A program made the position numbers and the translations under genes. A stretch of DNA of 64,000 nt, from NCBI GenBank assembly GCA_964035575.1, contig OZ037879.1, positions 62,001-126,000 of the forward strand, given 5' to 3'. Numbering within the stretch: position 1 is the stretch's first letter; each line of letters starts with the position of its first letter. Positions 1 through 11,151 of the stretch are shown piece by piece. The notes under the pieces were generated by a model that did no database searches, had not been told where the DNA came from, and worked only from the letters and a program-made list of their open reading frames with translations. The DNA comes from Rhynchopus sp. YZ270_cl-10. Taxonomy: Eukaryota; Euglenozoa; Diplonemea; Diplonemida; Diplonemidae.

Positions 1-3000
1 ACGCTCCCGCCAGTCAGCTCCGCACCAAGCGCCACAATGTCCTCAAGCGTCACGTCGCTGATCCCTGCCTGCAGGAACACACTCCCGGCCTCGTACTCAC
101 CCTCAACCCACAGCGACACAGAGGACAGGGCCAACGATGCCGACAGCCGCACCACAGCAGGCACACCGCCCCCAAGCGAGAACTCCAGGTGCGCCTTCTT
201 CAGCACAATCGTGTCCGTCACCGCAAAGTCTGCCACTGTCGTCGACACACTCAGGCGGCTCTTCTCCATCTGCACGCGCACTGCAACTGTCGCACCGTCC
301 GGTGTGGCTGCCGTACCCCACAGCTGCACACCCGACGAGCAGGACTGGCCGCTTGCAAAGATGTGTCCGTTGGGTGGGCACACCGACATCCCAAGCGACG
401 TGATTGTCATGTCCGGAATCTCAGCAGGGATGCTCAGCCCTGTCGTGCCTGTCTGCGCCTCGAACCAGGCAGCAACGTCCGCCAGTTGCAAGTCGCACGT
501 TGCCTCACCACGCAGCGCGACGCCGTCTGTGGTGGAGTACGCCCCTGCCAGCTCGATGTTGCACAGATCCAGCGACACCTGCATCTGCGCCGCTGTGAAC
601 GGCAGGTCGAACTGCAGCGACGCCTTCGTCACCGTCACGTCGATCCCGAAGGGGTGCACCCAGTTCTGCACCTCTACCCAAAAGCTTCCGGCACCTCCAT
701 GCACCATGCCGTGCACAGCCACCCACACCGCGTCCTCCTGTGCTGTGCCCCAGCGCAACCACCCACGTGCGCCGAAGGTGGGGGTCAGGTCTTTGCTCCC
801 ATCCGCCGAGGTGAAGACATTGACACCCACCCACATGCCGTCCATGAACAGGGCCACGTCACCCACAGAGAAGAGCGCCAGCGGGCTTGGCAGCTGCAGT
901 GGTGCACGGAGACGCAGGTAGGCGTCGAAGTTGAGCCCTGCGAGGCTGTACCACCCCGCCACAGGCGTGGTCACGTCCACTGCGCTCAGGAACTGCGACC
1001 CCACATGCGCTGCCAGCCCAGGCACAAAAGCAAACGAGTCCGCAAGCCCGACAACAGTGAACGACAGGAACACCTCGGTCGTGCCCTCAGCATCACGCAT
1101 CACCAGCAGACGCTGATCCGAGAACGTCAGCCCAGGCAGCACAGGCAGGAGCGACTCTGTCCCCTGTGCACGGAACACCGCAAAGTAGTGCTCGTCCCCA
1201 GGCACCACCAGCGCGTGCATTGTCAGCGCCACGTCCCCCGTCGCCAGCGTCGCCACAGCAGCGCCAGTGTACGCCTCCACCGCAGGCACTGCGAACGTTG
1301 CGTCCATCTCAGGGAACAGCAGCGCCATCGTTGCGTACTCTGCAGCAAAGTGGGCCCTGGCCACAGCGGACAGCGGCGTCAGCGACTTCAGCCCCAGTGC
1401 AGCCTGCAGCAACGTGTCTGTTGACAGCACAGCCGCAGCACGGGAGACGTCCCGCCTTTTGCCCTTAGGTGTCAAATTAGGTGGCGAAACTCCGGGAATA
1501 GGCGATGAAGAACCGCGTTTTCCGATTCGGGAGGGGGCTGGAGTGGCTGGAGCGTATTTTACGGGAGCTTCGTGTACGTGCCTGAAATAGTTGAACACAT
1601 ACACATTCAGCATGACAGCGGGGCGCAGCGTTCCCATCAACCCAAATACATGCTGCGCAAGTACTTCGGGCCCAGCCAAAACTTCGTAACGAAGCTCCTG
1701 TGGGGCAAAGAGAAACGGACCTTCCACCACCACCTTCGTGAAGAGCGTGCGCGTTGGCACCTCTGGATGGTATTTGAATCCCAGGGCGAGGAGAGTTTCG
1801 AAGGTGATCATGTGCGAATTCGTGTGTGCCGTCCCGAGCATAAGGTTCCTCGGGTTGTCAGTGTTCCTGCCAGCAAGGCTGTGTCCCACTCTGTGCAGCC
1901 ATTCGTATTTCTGATTCAATATGATCACTGCTCCTCCCTTCGGTGGAGGACTGCAAGCTACTGCCACGTCGCTGGCCGACTTCTTGTCCATTATTGCAGA
2001 GGTGCTGCCCCTCGTTGCACCCTGCTTGCCAAGAAGACTGTTTTGAAGACTCTTAATGTGTTCCTCGCGTGCATTTACATCGCCGACCATCTTGTTGAGC
2101 GAATTTAATGTGGATTCGCATTGGGTGGCCTTCAAAATGTCTCCGTTCACGTTGTCTTTGAAGGGTGGGTTCTTGTACTTCTTTGAGATGGCCTTCTTCT
2201 GGTAGATGAAAAACTTAGGGCTGGTGAAGACCAACGCCCAACCCGAGGTTTCCGACGGTATGCTGCTGAGGTACTTAATAAGATGCGTCTGCGCATCACT
2301 GACGTGCTCTTCAATCGTCGCCTTCATTTTGTTCTTAAAATCCTTCTTCCCCGCGTTGTCCATGATGAGGACGACTCCAATTATGGCATCGGATGCAAAC
2401 CGCCCGAAGGGGTTGTAAGACCCACCTCCAAACGCAGACTGGGGGAGGTCCTCTGGGAACGTATCGAAGATCTCCTTGTATTCGGTCTCAAAGTCCTTTC
2501 CAGCTGGAATAAATGGAATATCGAACAGACCATCGGCCTCCCAATACATGACTGGTTTCTCCAAGCCTTTAAGTGGTGAGAAGTCCCCTGCTTTCTTATT
2601 CTTCCCAAGAGCTGCAAGTGCCTTGAGTGAAATGAAGTACTTCTCTGTCTTGAAGTAGATGTTTTCTGCGGTCGGCTTCTTGAAGATAGGCGTCATGATA
2701 CGGTCAGGGCTGTCCGTCAAGACTAGCTTTTTGAAGTCCTTTGTGCCCCGTGGTTTAATATCAAATCTTGATACTGTCGTCCCAAGCTTGGCCTGAACAT
2801 AATGAATTTTAGTATAACCCTCTCCAGCCTGGAATTCAATTTTGATACTACGATCATCCATACTCACTGTCTGTGTCCCAGAATTTGTAACGACGACTGT
2901 ACGTTCCGTATTTGTCATTGTTTCGGTCATTGTAAGCGCTGAAGTTAAAACGTTCACAGTGAGTATATCCTTTTTTCCAAGAGTGAAGGACACCGCAGCC

Positions 3001-3527
3001 CCCGGTGAAAGACTCGCCCCCACGTGAAAGTCCCGATACTCAATGTTCTCGACCTGTTTGCCGTGAAACGTGTATTCTTCGGGAGTCGGGAGTATTCGGT
3101 AGAGCTCGCTGATTTTCCCAAAATAGCCTCTCAGTTCCTTATTCTCCTCAAGGAGCTTTTCGTTTTCCTCAGCAGACCCTGCCTGCATAGAAGAAAATGC
3201 AGTGCACCTACCGACGGAGGCCGCTCCATCTCGTTCGTAGCAGTAGTTTTTAGCAACGTTACCATCTGGACCGTTCCAATGGACCTTCTTGACCGAACCT
3301 GCGCACACAGACCTGCACGAAAGGTCCCGTCCACCACTCTCACCTCTGTCATACTTGCAGCCTCGAAGGAAGGATGAGTACAAAGCATTGGTAGAGTTCA
3401 CCTTGCAGTAAGCCTCATCTTTGCCAGAGCAAGCTGTGTTGGTAAGTCGATCGTATTCTTTGGCTTCGCCACGCTCACGAACATAGCAATTGATTGCCAG
3501 CGAAAGGCACGCAAGCAGCGGCAACAT
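1..3527 (-). CDS. Large secreted protein, N-terminal 1175 residues (3' end beyond window)
   Basis: I translated the minus strand from the ATG at 3527 and the frame stays open to the left edge, so the gene is cut by the window. An in-frame stop lies just upstream (about 3555). The N-terminus is a signal peptide (MLPLLACLSLAINC). A Cys-rich stretch of about 90 residues follows, then a short charged helix. Around residues 540-576 there is a motif with H545, H549, paired NL and a GTAHTNSHM segment, which loosely recalls HNH-type nuclease folds; this is a weak resemblance. From about residue 690 the protein is beta-rich, with repeated phrases such as SVGDVALFMDG and TGDVALTMHA. I do not recognise the family. 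The reverse-strand reading frames here are shadows. Confidence that it is a real gene is high; function is unknown. Confidence 0.85.
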   Translation of the reverse strand, partial: MLPLLACLSLAINCYVRERGEAKEYDRLTNTACSGKDEAYCKVNSTNALYSSFLRGCKYDRGESGGRDLSCRSVCAGSVKKVHWNGPDGNVAKNYCYERDGAASVGRCTAFSSMQAGSAEENEKLLEENKELRGYFGKISELYRILPTPEEYTFHGKQVENIEYRDFHVGASLSPGAAVSFTLGKKDILTVNVLTSALTMTETMTNTERTVVVTNSGTQTVSMDDRSIKIEFQAGEGYTKIHYVQAKLGTTVSRFDIKPRGTKDFKKLVLTDSPDRIMTPIFKKPTAENIYFKTEKYFISLKALAALGKNKKAGDFSPLKGLEKPVMYWEADGLFDIPFIPAGKDFETEYKEIFDTFPEDLPQSAFGGGSYNPFGRFASDAIIGVVLIMDNAGKKDFKNKMKATIEEHVSDAQTHLIKYLSSIPSETSGWALVFTSPKFFIYQKKAISKKYKNPPFKDNVNGDILKATQCESTLNSLNKMVGDVNAREEHIKSLQNSLLGKQGATRGSTSAIMDKKSASDVAVACSPPPKGGAVIILNQKYEWLHRVGHSLAGRNTDNPRNLMLGTAHTNSHMITFETLLALGFKYHPEVPTRTLFTKVVVEGPFLFAPQELRYEVLAGPEVLAQHVFGLMGTLRPAVMLNVYVFNYFRHVHEAPVKYAPATPAPSRIGKRGSSSPIPGVSPPNLTPKGKRRDVSRAAAVLSTDTLLQAALGLKSLTPLSAVARAHFAAEYATMALLFPEMDATFAVPAVEAYTGAAVATLATGDVALTMHALVVPGDEHYFAVFRAQGTESLLPVLPGLTFSDQRLLVMRDAEGTTEVFLSFTVVGLADSFAFVPGLAAHVGSQFLSAVDVTTPVAGWYSLAGLNFDAYLRLRAPLQLPSPLALFSVGDVALFMDGMWVGVNVFTSADGSKDLTPTFGARGWLRWGTAQEDAVWVAVHGMVHGGAGSFWVEVQNWVHPFGIDVTVTKASLQFDLPFTAAQMQVSLDLCNIELAGAYSTTDGVALRGEATCDLQLADVAAWFEAQTGTTGLSIPAEIPDMTITSLGMSVCPPNGHIFASGQSCSSGVQLWGTAATPDGATVAVRVQMEKSRLSVSTTVADFAVTDTIVLKKAHLEFSLGGGVPAVVRLSASLALSSVSLWVEGEYEAGSVFLQAGISDVTLEDIVALGAELTGGS

Positions 3528-3608
3528 AAGTGCAAAACACCCCCTTCGTGTGTGTTATCTTTTTTCCAATACAAAATGTAAAGGTGATTTTTGGGGGAAA
3601 TTTGCAAT

Positions 3609-3655
3609 CTGTTTGTGAGGTGATATGAAAGGAGGGGGGAATGGGAAGGGTAGGT
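3609..3655 (-). promoter_or_regulatory. Pyrimidine tract plus AG upstream of the partial secreted protein
   Basis: On the minus strand a C/T-rich run of about 30 bases leads into ACAAACAG, about 80 bases before the ATG at 3527. This is the layout of a splice acceptor, and in Euglenozoa of a trans-splice site. It is inferred from base composition only. Confidence 0.35.
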
Positions 3656-3862
3656 GGTTGCCTCAAGCAAATATTGGTAGTTCGCAAGAGCGAAACACTT
3701 GCCCATGGTATGTGTGATAACTAATAGAAGAATTCTTGCACAGAGTTTGCGCTTTTGCGTGTTTTTGTCATGCTCGCTTGAGGCAAAAGACATGAAAAGA
3801 AGGAAATTGAGCATCCCAGATAAAGCATAACATTGGTCTTCGCAGCACGGGAGGACTAGCCA

Positions 3863-5704
3863 CCTAGGCATACAGTACGTCCGAATCGGTTATCGGCCAT
3901 TATCGGATTTCCCAAAAAAATCTGAAATTATCGGATCCGAATCGGCCATTATCGGTCATTATCGGTCATTATCGGATGATTATCGGTCATTATCGGATGA
4001 TTATCGGCTATTATCGGATGTCCGATAATCATCCGATAATGGGTCCTAACATGCTTGGAGAGCGGTAAAAGTGCAAATTTTGTCCTTTATTTGAAAGATT
4101 GGGACCGAACTGTCCTGAAGAAATAGTAAAATAAAAATACAAACACACTTGGGGTGGTGGTCTTGTGCGGTGCAACAGTACATAGTACACAGTACACAGT
4201 ACACAGTACACAGTACACAGTACACAGTACACAGTACACAGTACACAGTACACAGTACACAGTACACAGTACACAGTACACAGTACACAGTACACAGTAC
4301 ACAGTACACAGTACACAGTACACAGTACACAGTACACAGTACACAGTACACAGTACACAGTACACAGTACACAGTACACAGTACACAGTACACAGTACAC
4401 AGTACACAGTACACAGTACACAGTACACAGTATACAGTACACAGTACACAGTACACAGTACACAGTACACAGTACACAGTACACAGTACACAGTACACAG
4501 TACACAGTACACAGTACACAGTACACAGTACACAGTATACAGTATACAGTACACAGTACACAGTATACAGTACACAGTATACAGTATACAGTATACAGTA
4601 TACAGTATACAGTATACAGTACACAGTATACAGTATACAGTATACAGTATACAGTATACAGTACACAGTACACAGTACACAGTACACAGTACACAGTACA
4701 CAGTACACAGTACACAGTACACAGTACACAGTACACAGTACACAGTACACAGTACACAGTACACAGTACACAGTACACAGTACACAGTACACAGTACACA
4801 GTACACAGTACACAGTACACAGTACACAGTACACAGTACACAGTACACAGTACACAGTACACAGTACACAGTACACAGTACACAGTACACAGTACACAGT
4901 ACACAGTACACAGTACACAGTACACAGTACACAGTACACAGTACACAGTACACAGTACACAGTACACAGTACACAGTACACAGTACACAGTACACAGTAC
5001 ACAGTACACAGTACACAGTACACAGTACACAGTACACAGTACACAGTACACAGTACACAGTATACAGTATACAGTATACAGTATACAGTATACAGTATAC
5101 AGTATACAGTATACAGTATACAGTATACAGTATACAGTATACAGTATACAGTATACAGTATACAGTATACAGTATACAGTATACAGTATACAGTATACAG
5201 TATACAGTATACAGTATACAGTATACAGTATACAGTATACAGTATACAGTATACAGTATACAGTATACAGTATACAGTATACAGTATACAGTATACAGTA
5301 TACAGTATACAGTATACAGTATACAGTATACAGTATACAGTATACAGTATACAGTATACAGTATACAGTATACAGTATACAGTATACAGTATACAGTATA
5401 CAGTATACAGTATACAGTATACAGTATACAGTATACAGTATACAGTATACAGTATACAGTATACAGTACCTCACTCTCTCCACCTGCAGAGACAACCCCA
5501 CTAAATTATTTCTGCCCAAAAACCGCTTTATTTGAAAGATTGGCCACAAAATCTTCTCAAAAAAAAAATCGAGCAAAAAGTCTTAGTAGAATTCCAACTA
5601 AAAAAATTATCGGATGATTATCGGATCCGATAATTGGCCGATAATCATCCGATAATCATCTGATAATATTATCGGATCCGATTCGGACGTACTGTATGCC
5701 TAGG
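3863..5704. mobile_element. TIR element E1 with ATTATCGG blocks and an internal array
   Basis: The ends are perfect 27-base inverted repeats that start CCTAGGCATACAGTACGTCC. Inside each end lie many direct and inverted copies of ATTATCGG. The centre is a 1.3 kb array of 7-base units. If the symmetrical CCTAGGCA is counted as TIR, the element has no obvious target duplication; if the core starts at CAGTACGTCC it is flanked by TA on both sides, as in Tc1/mariner-like elements. No transposase is present, so it is non-autonomous. Confidence 0.75.
4175..5469 (+). repeat. (CAGTACA)n / (CAGTATA)n microsatellite array
   Basis: About 1.29 kb of 7-base units, roughly 185 copies. From 4175 to about 5060 the unit is mostly CAGTACA, with a mixed patch of CAGTATA at about 4430-4660. 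From about 5060 to the end it is pure CAGTATA. Seven bases without a stop in any frame create long false reading frames (VYCILYT, STQYTVH) on both strands; these are not genes. Confidence 0.98.
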
Positions 5705-6023
5705 GAGGAGGCGCCTTATTTATGTACTGCAGCACCTGAAGGCGGAGCACTGTCCGCAGGCGAAGTGATCGGGCGAACATTACGCATATTTTGCTTTGAT
5801 GGTAATGTCAACAAAAAATACGAGGAAAACGATGAAGCACTGTTCCTTTTTTTATTTTTTTTTATCTCTTATTCATCTTTGTTGCGGGTAAGGAACAACA
5901 AGTCTCGTTGTGTCGAGTGTCGTGTCAGGATCCCCTTCGACACTCTTTCTAATTCTCAAAGGGGTAGGGGGTAAGAAAAGTACCAGCACATTACTACAAT
6001 GCAAACTTGAAAGAAGTTTCTAA

Positions 6024-6055
6024 GATGACCCCAAGCCTCTCGTGCCTTAGTCACC
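6024..6055 (-). repeat. CTCTCGT-loop hairpin, type A
   Basis: A member of the family GATGAACCTAAGCCTCTCGT followed by GCTTAGTCACC. Here the arms are AAGC and GCCTT, with one unpaired base. Read on the minus strand the loop is ACGAGAG, the core of the LSU sarcin-ricin loop. Confidence 0.5.
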
Positions 6056-6418
6056 TTCGTTGCTTGATCACATTCGTTATCGCGCAGCTGCATCGCATCA
6101 GCTGCGTGGGTTTCACAAGTTAGTTGCGGATGGTCATTTCACCAGCCGGAGTTAGAAATTTTAGCTCGTACAACGTAGTGTTCGAGCATGAGCATGGTGG
6201 GTGTAAAGAAAAAGATGGATCACGCGGTTGTATAGGATCGTGGTTAAAGGAGAAGAGGTGGTAAATCTTTTGCTTAATTATAGACTACTATCACTAGATA
6301 GCAGCCACAATTTTTCTTCACAGGATCCTTAAAAGAGAGCAAATAAGGAGTACGCTTTGCAGTGGGAGGTGGCAGAGTCCTTTTTCTATTTTACTTTGTT
6401 TGTGGGGGAATTGTTTGT

Positions 6419-6442
6419 ATTTGTACAGTGCACTGTACAAAT
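6419..6442. repeat. Perfect 24-base palindrome
   Basis: ATTTGTACAGTG is followed directly by its reverse complement. It contains the TACAGT string common at the ends of Tc1/mariner-type elements. It may be a relic of an excision or of fused ends; this is a guess. Confidence 0.6.
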
Positions 6443-6767
6443 ATGTCCGCGGTCACCTCATATAGAGACGCCCGCGTGAACTTATTTTAGCAGCGTTTGC
6501 AGAAGCTTCCGTATTCACCATCGGGACAAAAGAGTAAACAACTTCATGCATATTGAAGTGGCCAGTTCTCCTAATAGCATGAAAAAAGGCAAAATAGTAA
6601 TGGAGTCATTCAGTGAGAAAACAACAATAAAATGGGTAATTTACTAAAGCCAAAAAGGAAGAGGTGGTAAAACGATAAAATATGAAAAATGGTTCTCAAA
6701 AAGTAGGTGGTACAAAAAGATAAAACGCTGGTTCTATCCATTTCTCTAGGTGGTCAGTGGGAAGGGT

Positions 6768-7275
6768 TACTGGGGGGGGCCGAATAGTAGACCCCGGGTC
6801 CACTATTAGGCGAACCGACGGGTATAAATCGGGGGTCTCAGAAAAAAAAATTTTTTTTTCCAAGTTGAATAGTAGACCCCCCCTAAATAGTAGACCCCCC
6901 CAAAATTTTTTTTCTGTATTTTTACTAAACCCCTCCTGTCGATGAGGCTGATAGGGTGTGTCAAAATATACTGATTTTTGCTTCTTTGGAAAGATTTGTC
7001 ACAAAATCTATCCAAAGAAAGAAAAATCAATTTGAAATTTGTAGTTGATCCCCTCTAAAATTTTTCCGTGACTTCCGCAAAAAGTCAAAAAAAACGAAAA
7101 CCTGGGGGGGGGTCCACTATTCAACGGAAAAAAAAAATTTTCCCGGAATTTCTCAGGGGGGGTCCACTATTCAAAGGAAAAAAAATTTAAAAAAACCCAG
7201 AATTCCCAGGGGGGGTCTACTATTCAAGGGGGGTCTACTATTCAGGGGGGGTCCACTATTCGGCCCCCCCCAGTA
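6768..7275. mobile_element. TIR element E8 with GAATAGTRGACCCC blocks
   Basis: Inverted ends read TACTGGGGGGGGCCGAATAG and continue for about 27 bases. Inside are at least six direct and inverted copies of the terminal motif, GAATAGTAGACCCCCC or its G variant. TA on both sides fits a Tc1/mariner-like target. The rest is AT-rich with no coding frame. Confidence 0.7.
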
Positions 7276-7725
7276 ATGAAAAAAGTGGTAAAAAAAAAAA
7301 ACAATTGGTTGTCTCTCTGGATTGCTTGGCAAAGGGGGGTTTTTTTTTGCCGAATTTGATGTTCATTGCAAAAATAAGCAAGATTGCTTTAAACTTTGCT
7401 GAGTATCTAGACTTACTGTCTTCCGTCTCCTCGGCCGCTCCTTTGTAGAAACAAGAAAAAAAAGTAGTATAGTTGAAATGCAAAGCCCTCTCGTGACAGT
7501 GTATCTCCTATGACCGGCTGTACCGGGGGTGGACCCCAACCATGCAGTCCTACAATCCATTTCGTGGTTTACATCTGCTAAAAAAAATGGGTGGGGTAAA
7601 AAAGTTAATTTCTGGTTTCGGTGGTCTGCTGCCCTGTGACTGCGATCATCAGAAGGAGACAGGGCCATTTGGGGAAAACAAAGGGGGATGGGGATGGGGA
7701 AAGCTTTTTGAGTTACCTACCCCCC
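7276..7725. other. Spacer without a gene
   Basis: Nothing is supported here except the type B CTCTCGT hairpin at 7472-7505. The reading frame running from 7542 across the repeats that follow is not credible. Confidence 0.5.
7472..7505 (-). repeat. CTCTCGT-loop hairpin, type B
   Basis: Consensus GAAATRCAAWGCCCTYTCGT then GACAGTGTAT. The outer arms ATGCA and TGTAT pair with one G-T wobble. A close copy lies at 17148-17180 with arms ATACA and TGTAT, so the pair changes while the pairing is kept. Confidence 0.5.
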
Positions 7726-8280
7726 CCCCGTGTATATGTCCTGTGCATATGTCCGTGTTGGCCGAGGCTCGGACATATACACATGTTTTCGGACATATAC
7801 ACATCCCGGACATATACACAGTTCAGTGTATACAGTGTACAGTGGCAAAAACCCATTCCGAGCTTTCCGGCCGGTGCGTTGGCGGGGCATCTCCCCTCAT
7901 GTTTTCGGAGAGGGTTTTTCGGGGGATGGGGTTGAAGAAGGGGGAAAATGGGTCAAATACGAGAGGGGGCGGTTGTGAACCATCCCGCCACCAGGCCTCT
8001 CCTCCTCTGTGCAGCCTTGAGAGCTTTGTAGCCACCGGTGAGTCACAAGCCGTAGGTACATACAAAGAACGCGTAACCCTGCGCTCGCGGAGGTACACCT
8101 TAAAATTTGTTCTCCGCTCGCTTCGCTCGCGGAGGTACACCTTCAAAAATTTTTCCGCTCGCTACGCTCGCGGAGGTACACCTTTAGGCAGATTTTTACC
8201 TCTCACACGGACATATACACCTGTACCTGTGTATATGTCCGGAAAATTTTCAGAAAGTCCCGGACATATCAGTCGCTCCC
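7726..8280. repeat. GGACATATACAC repeat cluster (possible mini-element E9)
   Basis: At least seven copies of GGACATATACAC or its complement lie in both orientations at the two sides of this block. A short CAGTGTATACAGTGTACAG stretch is at about 7824. The layout matches the other motif-filled mini-elements, but I could not fix the terminal repeats. Confidence 0.5.
8082..8184. repeat. Three copies of CGCTCGCGGAGGTACACCTT
   Basis: Near-identical 20-base units at 8082, 8124 and 8165 are separated by AT-rich spacers. The second and third are preceded by CCGCTCGC, so each can fold as a GC-rich hairpin. They resemble the REP-like hairpins seen elsewhere in the window. Confidence 0.7.
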
Positions 8281-8616
8281 CCGAAAAGTGTCAATTTGAG
8301 AAACCCCCCAAAAAAAGTCATTTTTTTTTTGAAAAAAGTACGTATTTGGGCTTAAATTTGCCCGCTGATTCCATTGGAGCAAGAATTTTGAACTTTTGAA
8401 AAAATCAAATTTAGTCAAATCCCAAAAAACGGTTTTTGCCGAAAATCTCTCCAAAATCCCAGGATATCAGCCTATTTTTCCGGAGCTGGAAAACGCGCTG
8501 TTCGTCGTTTCCGGAGTCCGCGCGATAAAATGCAAAAAAAATCGAGAAGATTAGTGGAGTAGAAATTTAGTGAAAGGTGGTCCACGGGGTTATTGCACTT
8601 TACCACTGTATTTATA
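8281..8616. other. AT-rich spacer
   Basis: Runs of A and T with no coding frame or repeat that I can define. Confidence 0.5.
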
Positions 8617-8849
8617 TACACGACGGTGAAGTAACGGGTGTTACAAGTGGAGTTACAAGTGAGTTACATGTAACTTTTGTTACATGTAACTCACTTGTAA
8701 CCCACTTGTAACCCACCAGTTACAACCTGATTTTGCCTGTAATTCATGTATCCCACTTGTAACTCACTTGTAACTCACTTGTAACGGTTTTTCACTTGTA
8801 ACGTTACTAGTAACTTCACTTGTAATGTACTATACTTCACCGTCGTGTA
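8617..8849. mobile_element. TIR element E2 with GTTACAAGTGA blocks
   Basis: Perfect 17-base inverted ends, TACACGACGGTGAAGTA. The 233 bp interior is almost entirely direct and inverted copies of GTTACAAGTGAGTTACA-like units. TA at both ends fits a TA-targeting element. There is no coding capacity. Confidence 0.75.
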
Positions 8850-9352
8850 GGTAAAAACCCATGCAAAGGCGCCTGTACAAGAAAACCGTACGAAAAAAGC
8901 GGCCTTTTTTGTTGATTGGGGGACAGCTGCTTCTTCCTGTCCTCTCGCTTCACCCGCGTGTAGGAGTACTGCTCCGACGCGCATTGCCTGATCTGTGACC
9001 CCCTTTTTTTTGGTCGCACAGGGTGTACAGAGGTCGTGTACAGAGAGTGGATTCCCCCTGTCTGTGCGAGACAGGCAACGTACACCCAGCTCTTCTCGTG
9101 ACCTCAGGTTGACGGTCAGCTGAAGACACCAGGACCCAGGGTACGCACGTATTTCGGCAGGACTGCGATCTGCCACCCTTTCACGCAGTTGTCACAAAAG
9201 CAACATGTTCCAGCATTACCAGTACAGGTTCTGTATTATGAGCCATTTTCCTTAGTGTTTTCCCCTATTAAAAGTAGTGAAATTTCGATTTGGGGGGTAG
9301 AGCCGACCATCCCATAGGAAAAAAATGGGGTTCAAAAAAAAAAAAAAAAGTA
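8850..9352. other. Spacer without a supported gene
   Basis: A minus-strand frame of 133 codons crosses 8775-9176, but it runs into element E2 and has no recognisable domain, so I do not call it. Confidence 0.45.
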
Positions 9353-9515
9353 CGGGGGATCCGTAAATAGACCGGCAACGACCAGACACGTAATTAGTGT
9401 GTATAGCCGGTCTTTAGCCGGTCTTTAGGGTCCGTAAAAAGACCGGCTCTTAAGGATTACCGGCTATAAGGGCCGGTCCTACCCACCCTCGAAAAAGACC
9501 GGCAGACCGGGTGTA
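9353..9515. repeat. AGACCGGC / GCCGGTCT repeat cluster (mini-element E3)
   Basis: Eight or so copies of a GACCGG core, often extended to TAGCCGGTCTTTA, lie in both orientations. Two GGATCCGTAAA / GGGTCCGTAAA strings accompany them, and the same GGTCCGTAA string recurs at 59.7 and 63.2 kb. Element ends are not resolved. Confidence 0.5.
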
Positions 9516-9597
9516 CAATTGTACACACAAAAAATACTTCTAAGGTGCTCGCTCTCCATACCTAGACCCTCGAATTTTTTTTTTTTGCCCCTATATT

Positions 9598-10160
9598 GGC
9601 CGCCGCCAGGATTTTGGGTTTTGAAAAAGTTCTGTTGATAGTCCAAAAAAAATTTTTCGCGCTTCGCGCGAAAACCTCTGCAAAGCTCCTTCTCGTGGCC
9701 TCCGGCGGAGAGACGCATGTTCCCCAAGCCCGGTCAGAGTTCCTCCGAATCAGCGACATTTGCTCTTTCCTCTCACCAGGCTGTGCATTGTACTCTTCGG
9801 TGGCCGTCCACAAGCCGTAGGGTGTCAGCCTTCTACGGCGGTCATGACACCCAAAGGTTCCTGGCGAAGCCACGGTACGCAACATTTAAAAAAAAAATGT
9901 TCCCATAAAATGGAATTGCGTTGGTGGTGGGAGCTGCTTGCGCCGCAGGCGCACTGTACGCAACTTTTTTTTTTTCTTCCAACACCCGATTTTGACTTTT
10001 TTGGGACGTTTGAGCACTCACCTCTCCGTATCTTCTTCTCCTGAGATTTTTTGACAAGTAGAACGGGTCTGAACCACTCAACAGAACTTTTTTTTTCTTT
10101 TTTTTTTCCATTTTCAAAAAGTTCTGTTGACCATCAACAGAACTTTGCTAGGTGGCGGCC
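9598..10160. mobile_element. TIR element E11 with AAGTTCTGTTGA blocks
   Basis: The ends are GGCCGCCGCC and its near complement GGTGGCGGCC. Just inside are inverted copies of AAAAAGTTCTGTTGA (about 9625, 10080, 10116 and 10135). The flanks are near-direct repeats, CCCCTATATT on the left and CCCCTGATATT on the right, which suggests a target-site duplication. A perfect hairpin TTTTCGCGC-TTC-GCGCGAAAA sits inside at about 9654. Confidence 0.6.
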
Positions 10161-11106
10161 CCCCTGATATTGGGCTAATTTCGACGATTTGAGGCCATTA
10201 AAAGCAAAATTTGGCACTTTTGAGCATCTAGGGGGGTCTAAAACGCGGTTCCGCGAACCCAAAATTTCGTGATTTTTACCAAAAACAAGTCGATTTTTGA
10301 AAAAATCTCAAAAAAAAAAATCCCAATTTTTTTTTTCACAAGTGTTTTTGAGGCCTGCTCACTACACCCTAGGTACCCTTCTGGGACCAAAAAGTCAAAA
10401 AAAGCAAGAATTGGGCTGTTTTGAGCATCTAGAGTTTATTCCCCGGCCATTTTTCTGCACCACCAGTGCATTTTGTATGGGCCAGCGCCTTGTCAAAAAA
10501 TCGAAAAATCTCAAAAAAAAAAAATTTTTTTTTCGGGAAAATTTCGACCCCTGAGTTGGGTTTTTGGGCACCAAAAAGTGCAAAAAAACGCAAAAATCGG
10601 GTGTTTTGACGATCTGGGGGTAAACCATATGCATTATGCACCTTATACATTACTACAGGGGCCCACAATTTCGACTTTTCCTTAGCAAATTCCTTCACAA
10701 AATTTTTTTTTCGATTTTGGCAAAGGCAAATCTCAGGCAAAAAAAAAATCACCCCGATAGTGGGTCCTTGGGTGTCCAAAGATGCCAAAAACACAAAAAA
10801 ATTGATGTTTTGACCATCTGTGGGCACCTAAAACGCACTTTTCTGCCCAAAAAATGAGTATCTATTTTTCCTTAGCGTTCTTATAGCCGTGATTTTTCAG
10901 TTTTTTTTCGCAAAGGGTGAAAAAAAAATTCACCCAAAATAGTGGGTCCTTGGGAGACCAAAAACGCAAAAAAAAATGCAAACTTTTGGTGTTTTGACCC
11001 TTCAGAAACACCCAAAACGCACTTTTGTGTACAAAAACACGCATATTTCACATTTCCTTAGCAATTCCTTTCACAAGTACAAGGCGATTTTTGACCAGAC
11101 AAAAGG
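10161..11106 (+). repeat. Degenerate tandem repeat of about 210 bp
   Basis: Phrases recur in order about every 210 bp: a CCTTAG box, an A-rich run, GTGGGTCCTTGGG, a GCAAAAA run, GTTTTGACC and AAAACGCACTTTT. There are four or five eroded units. The stretch at about 10165-10255 recurs inverted near 63020-63120. Confidence 0.55.
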
Positions 11107-11140
11107 CAAACCCGCAAACCCGCAAACCCGCAAACCCGTA
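11107..11140 (+). repeat. (GCAAACCC)n short tandem repeat
   Basis: Four units of GCAAACCC. Not enough to call a telomeric tract. Confidence 0.7.
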
Positions 11141-11151
11141 GTTCCTTTGTC

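Larger units (their letters stand above)
5705..6766. other. Spacer without a gene
   Basis: AT-rich spacer. I see no credible coding frame. It holds one CTCTCGT-loop hairpin (6024-6055) and one perfect 24-base palindrome (6419-6442), listed separately. Confidence 0.6.

Noticed and set aside
189-1424. 411-codon plus-strand frame rich in His and Arg
   Set aside because: It is the complement of the partial secreted protein; the minus-strand frame is far more protein-like and has a signal peptide.
4029-5617. Reading frames of 320-515 codons (VYCILYT, STQYTVH) on both strands
   Set aside because: They are translations of a 7-base microsatellite that has no stop in any frame; composition is purely that of the repeat.
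11107-11140. Telomere-like repeat (GCAAACCC)n
   Set aside because: Only four units, internal, and not of a known telomere type.
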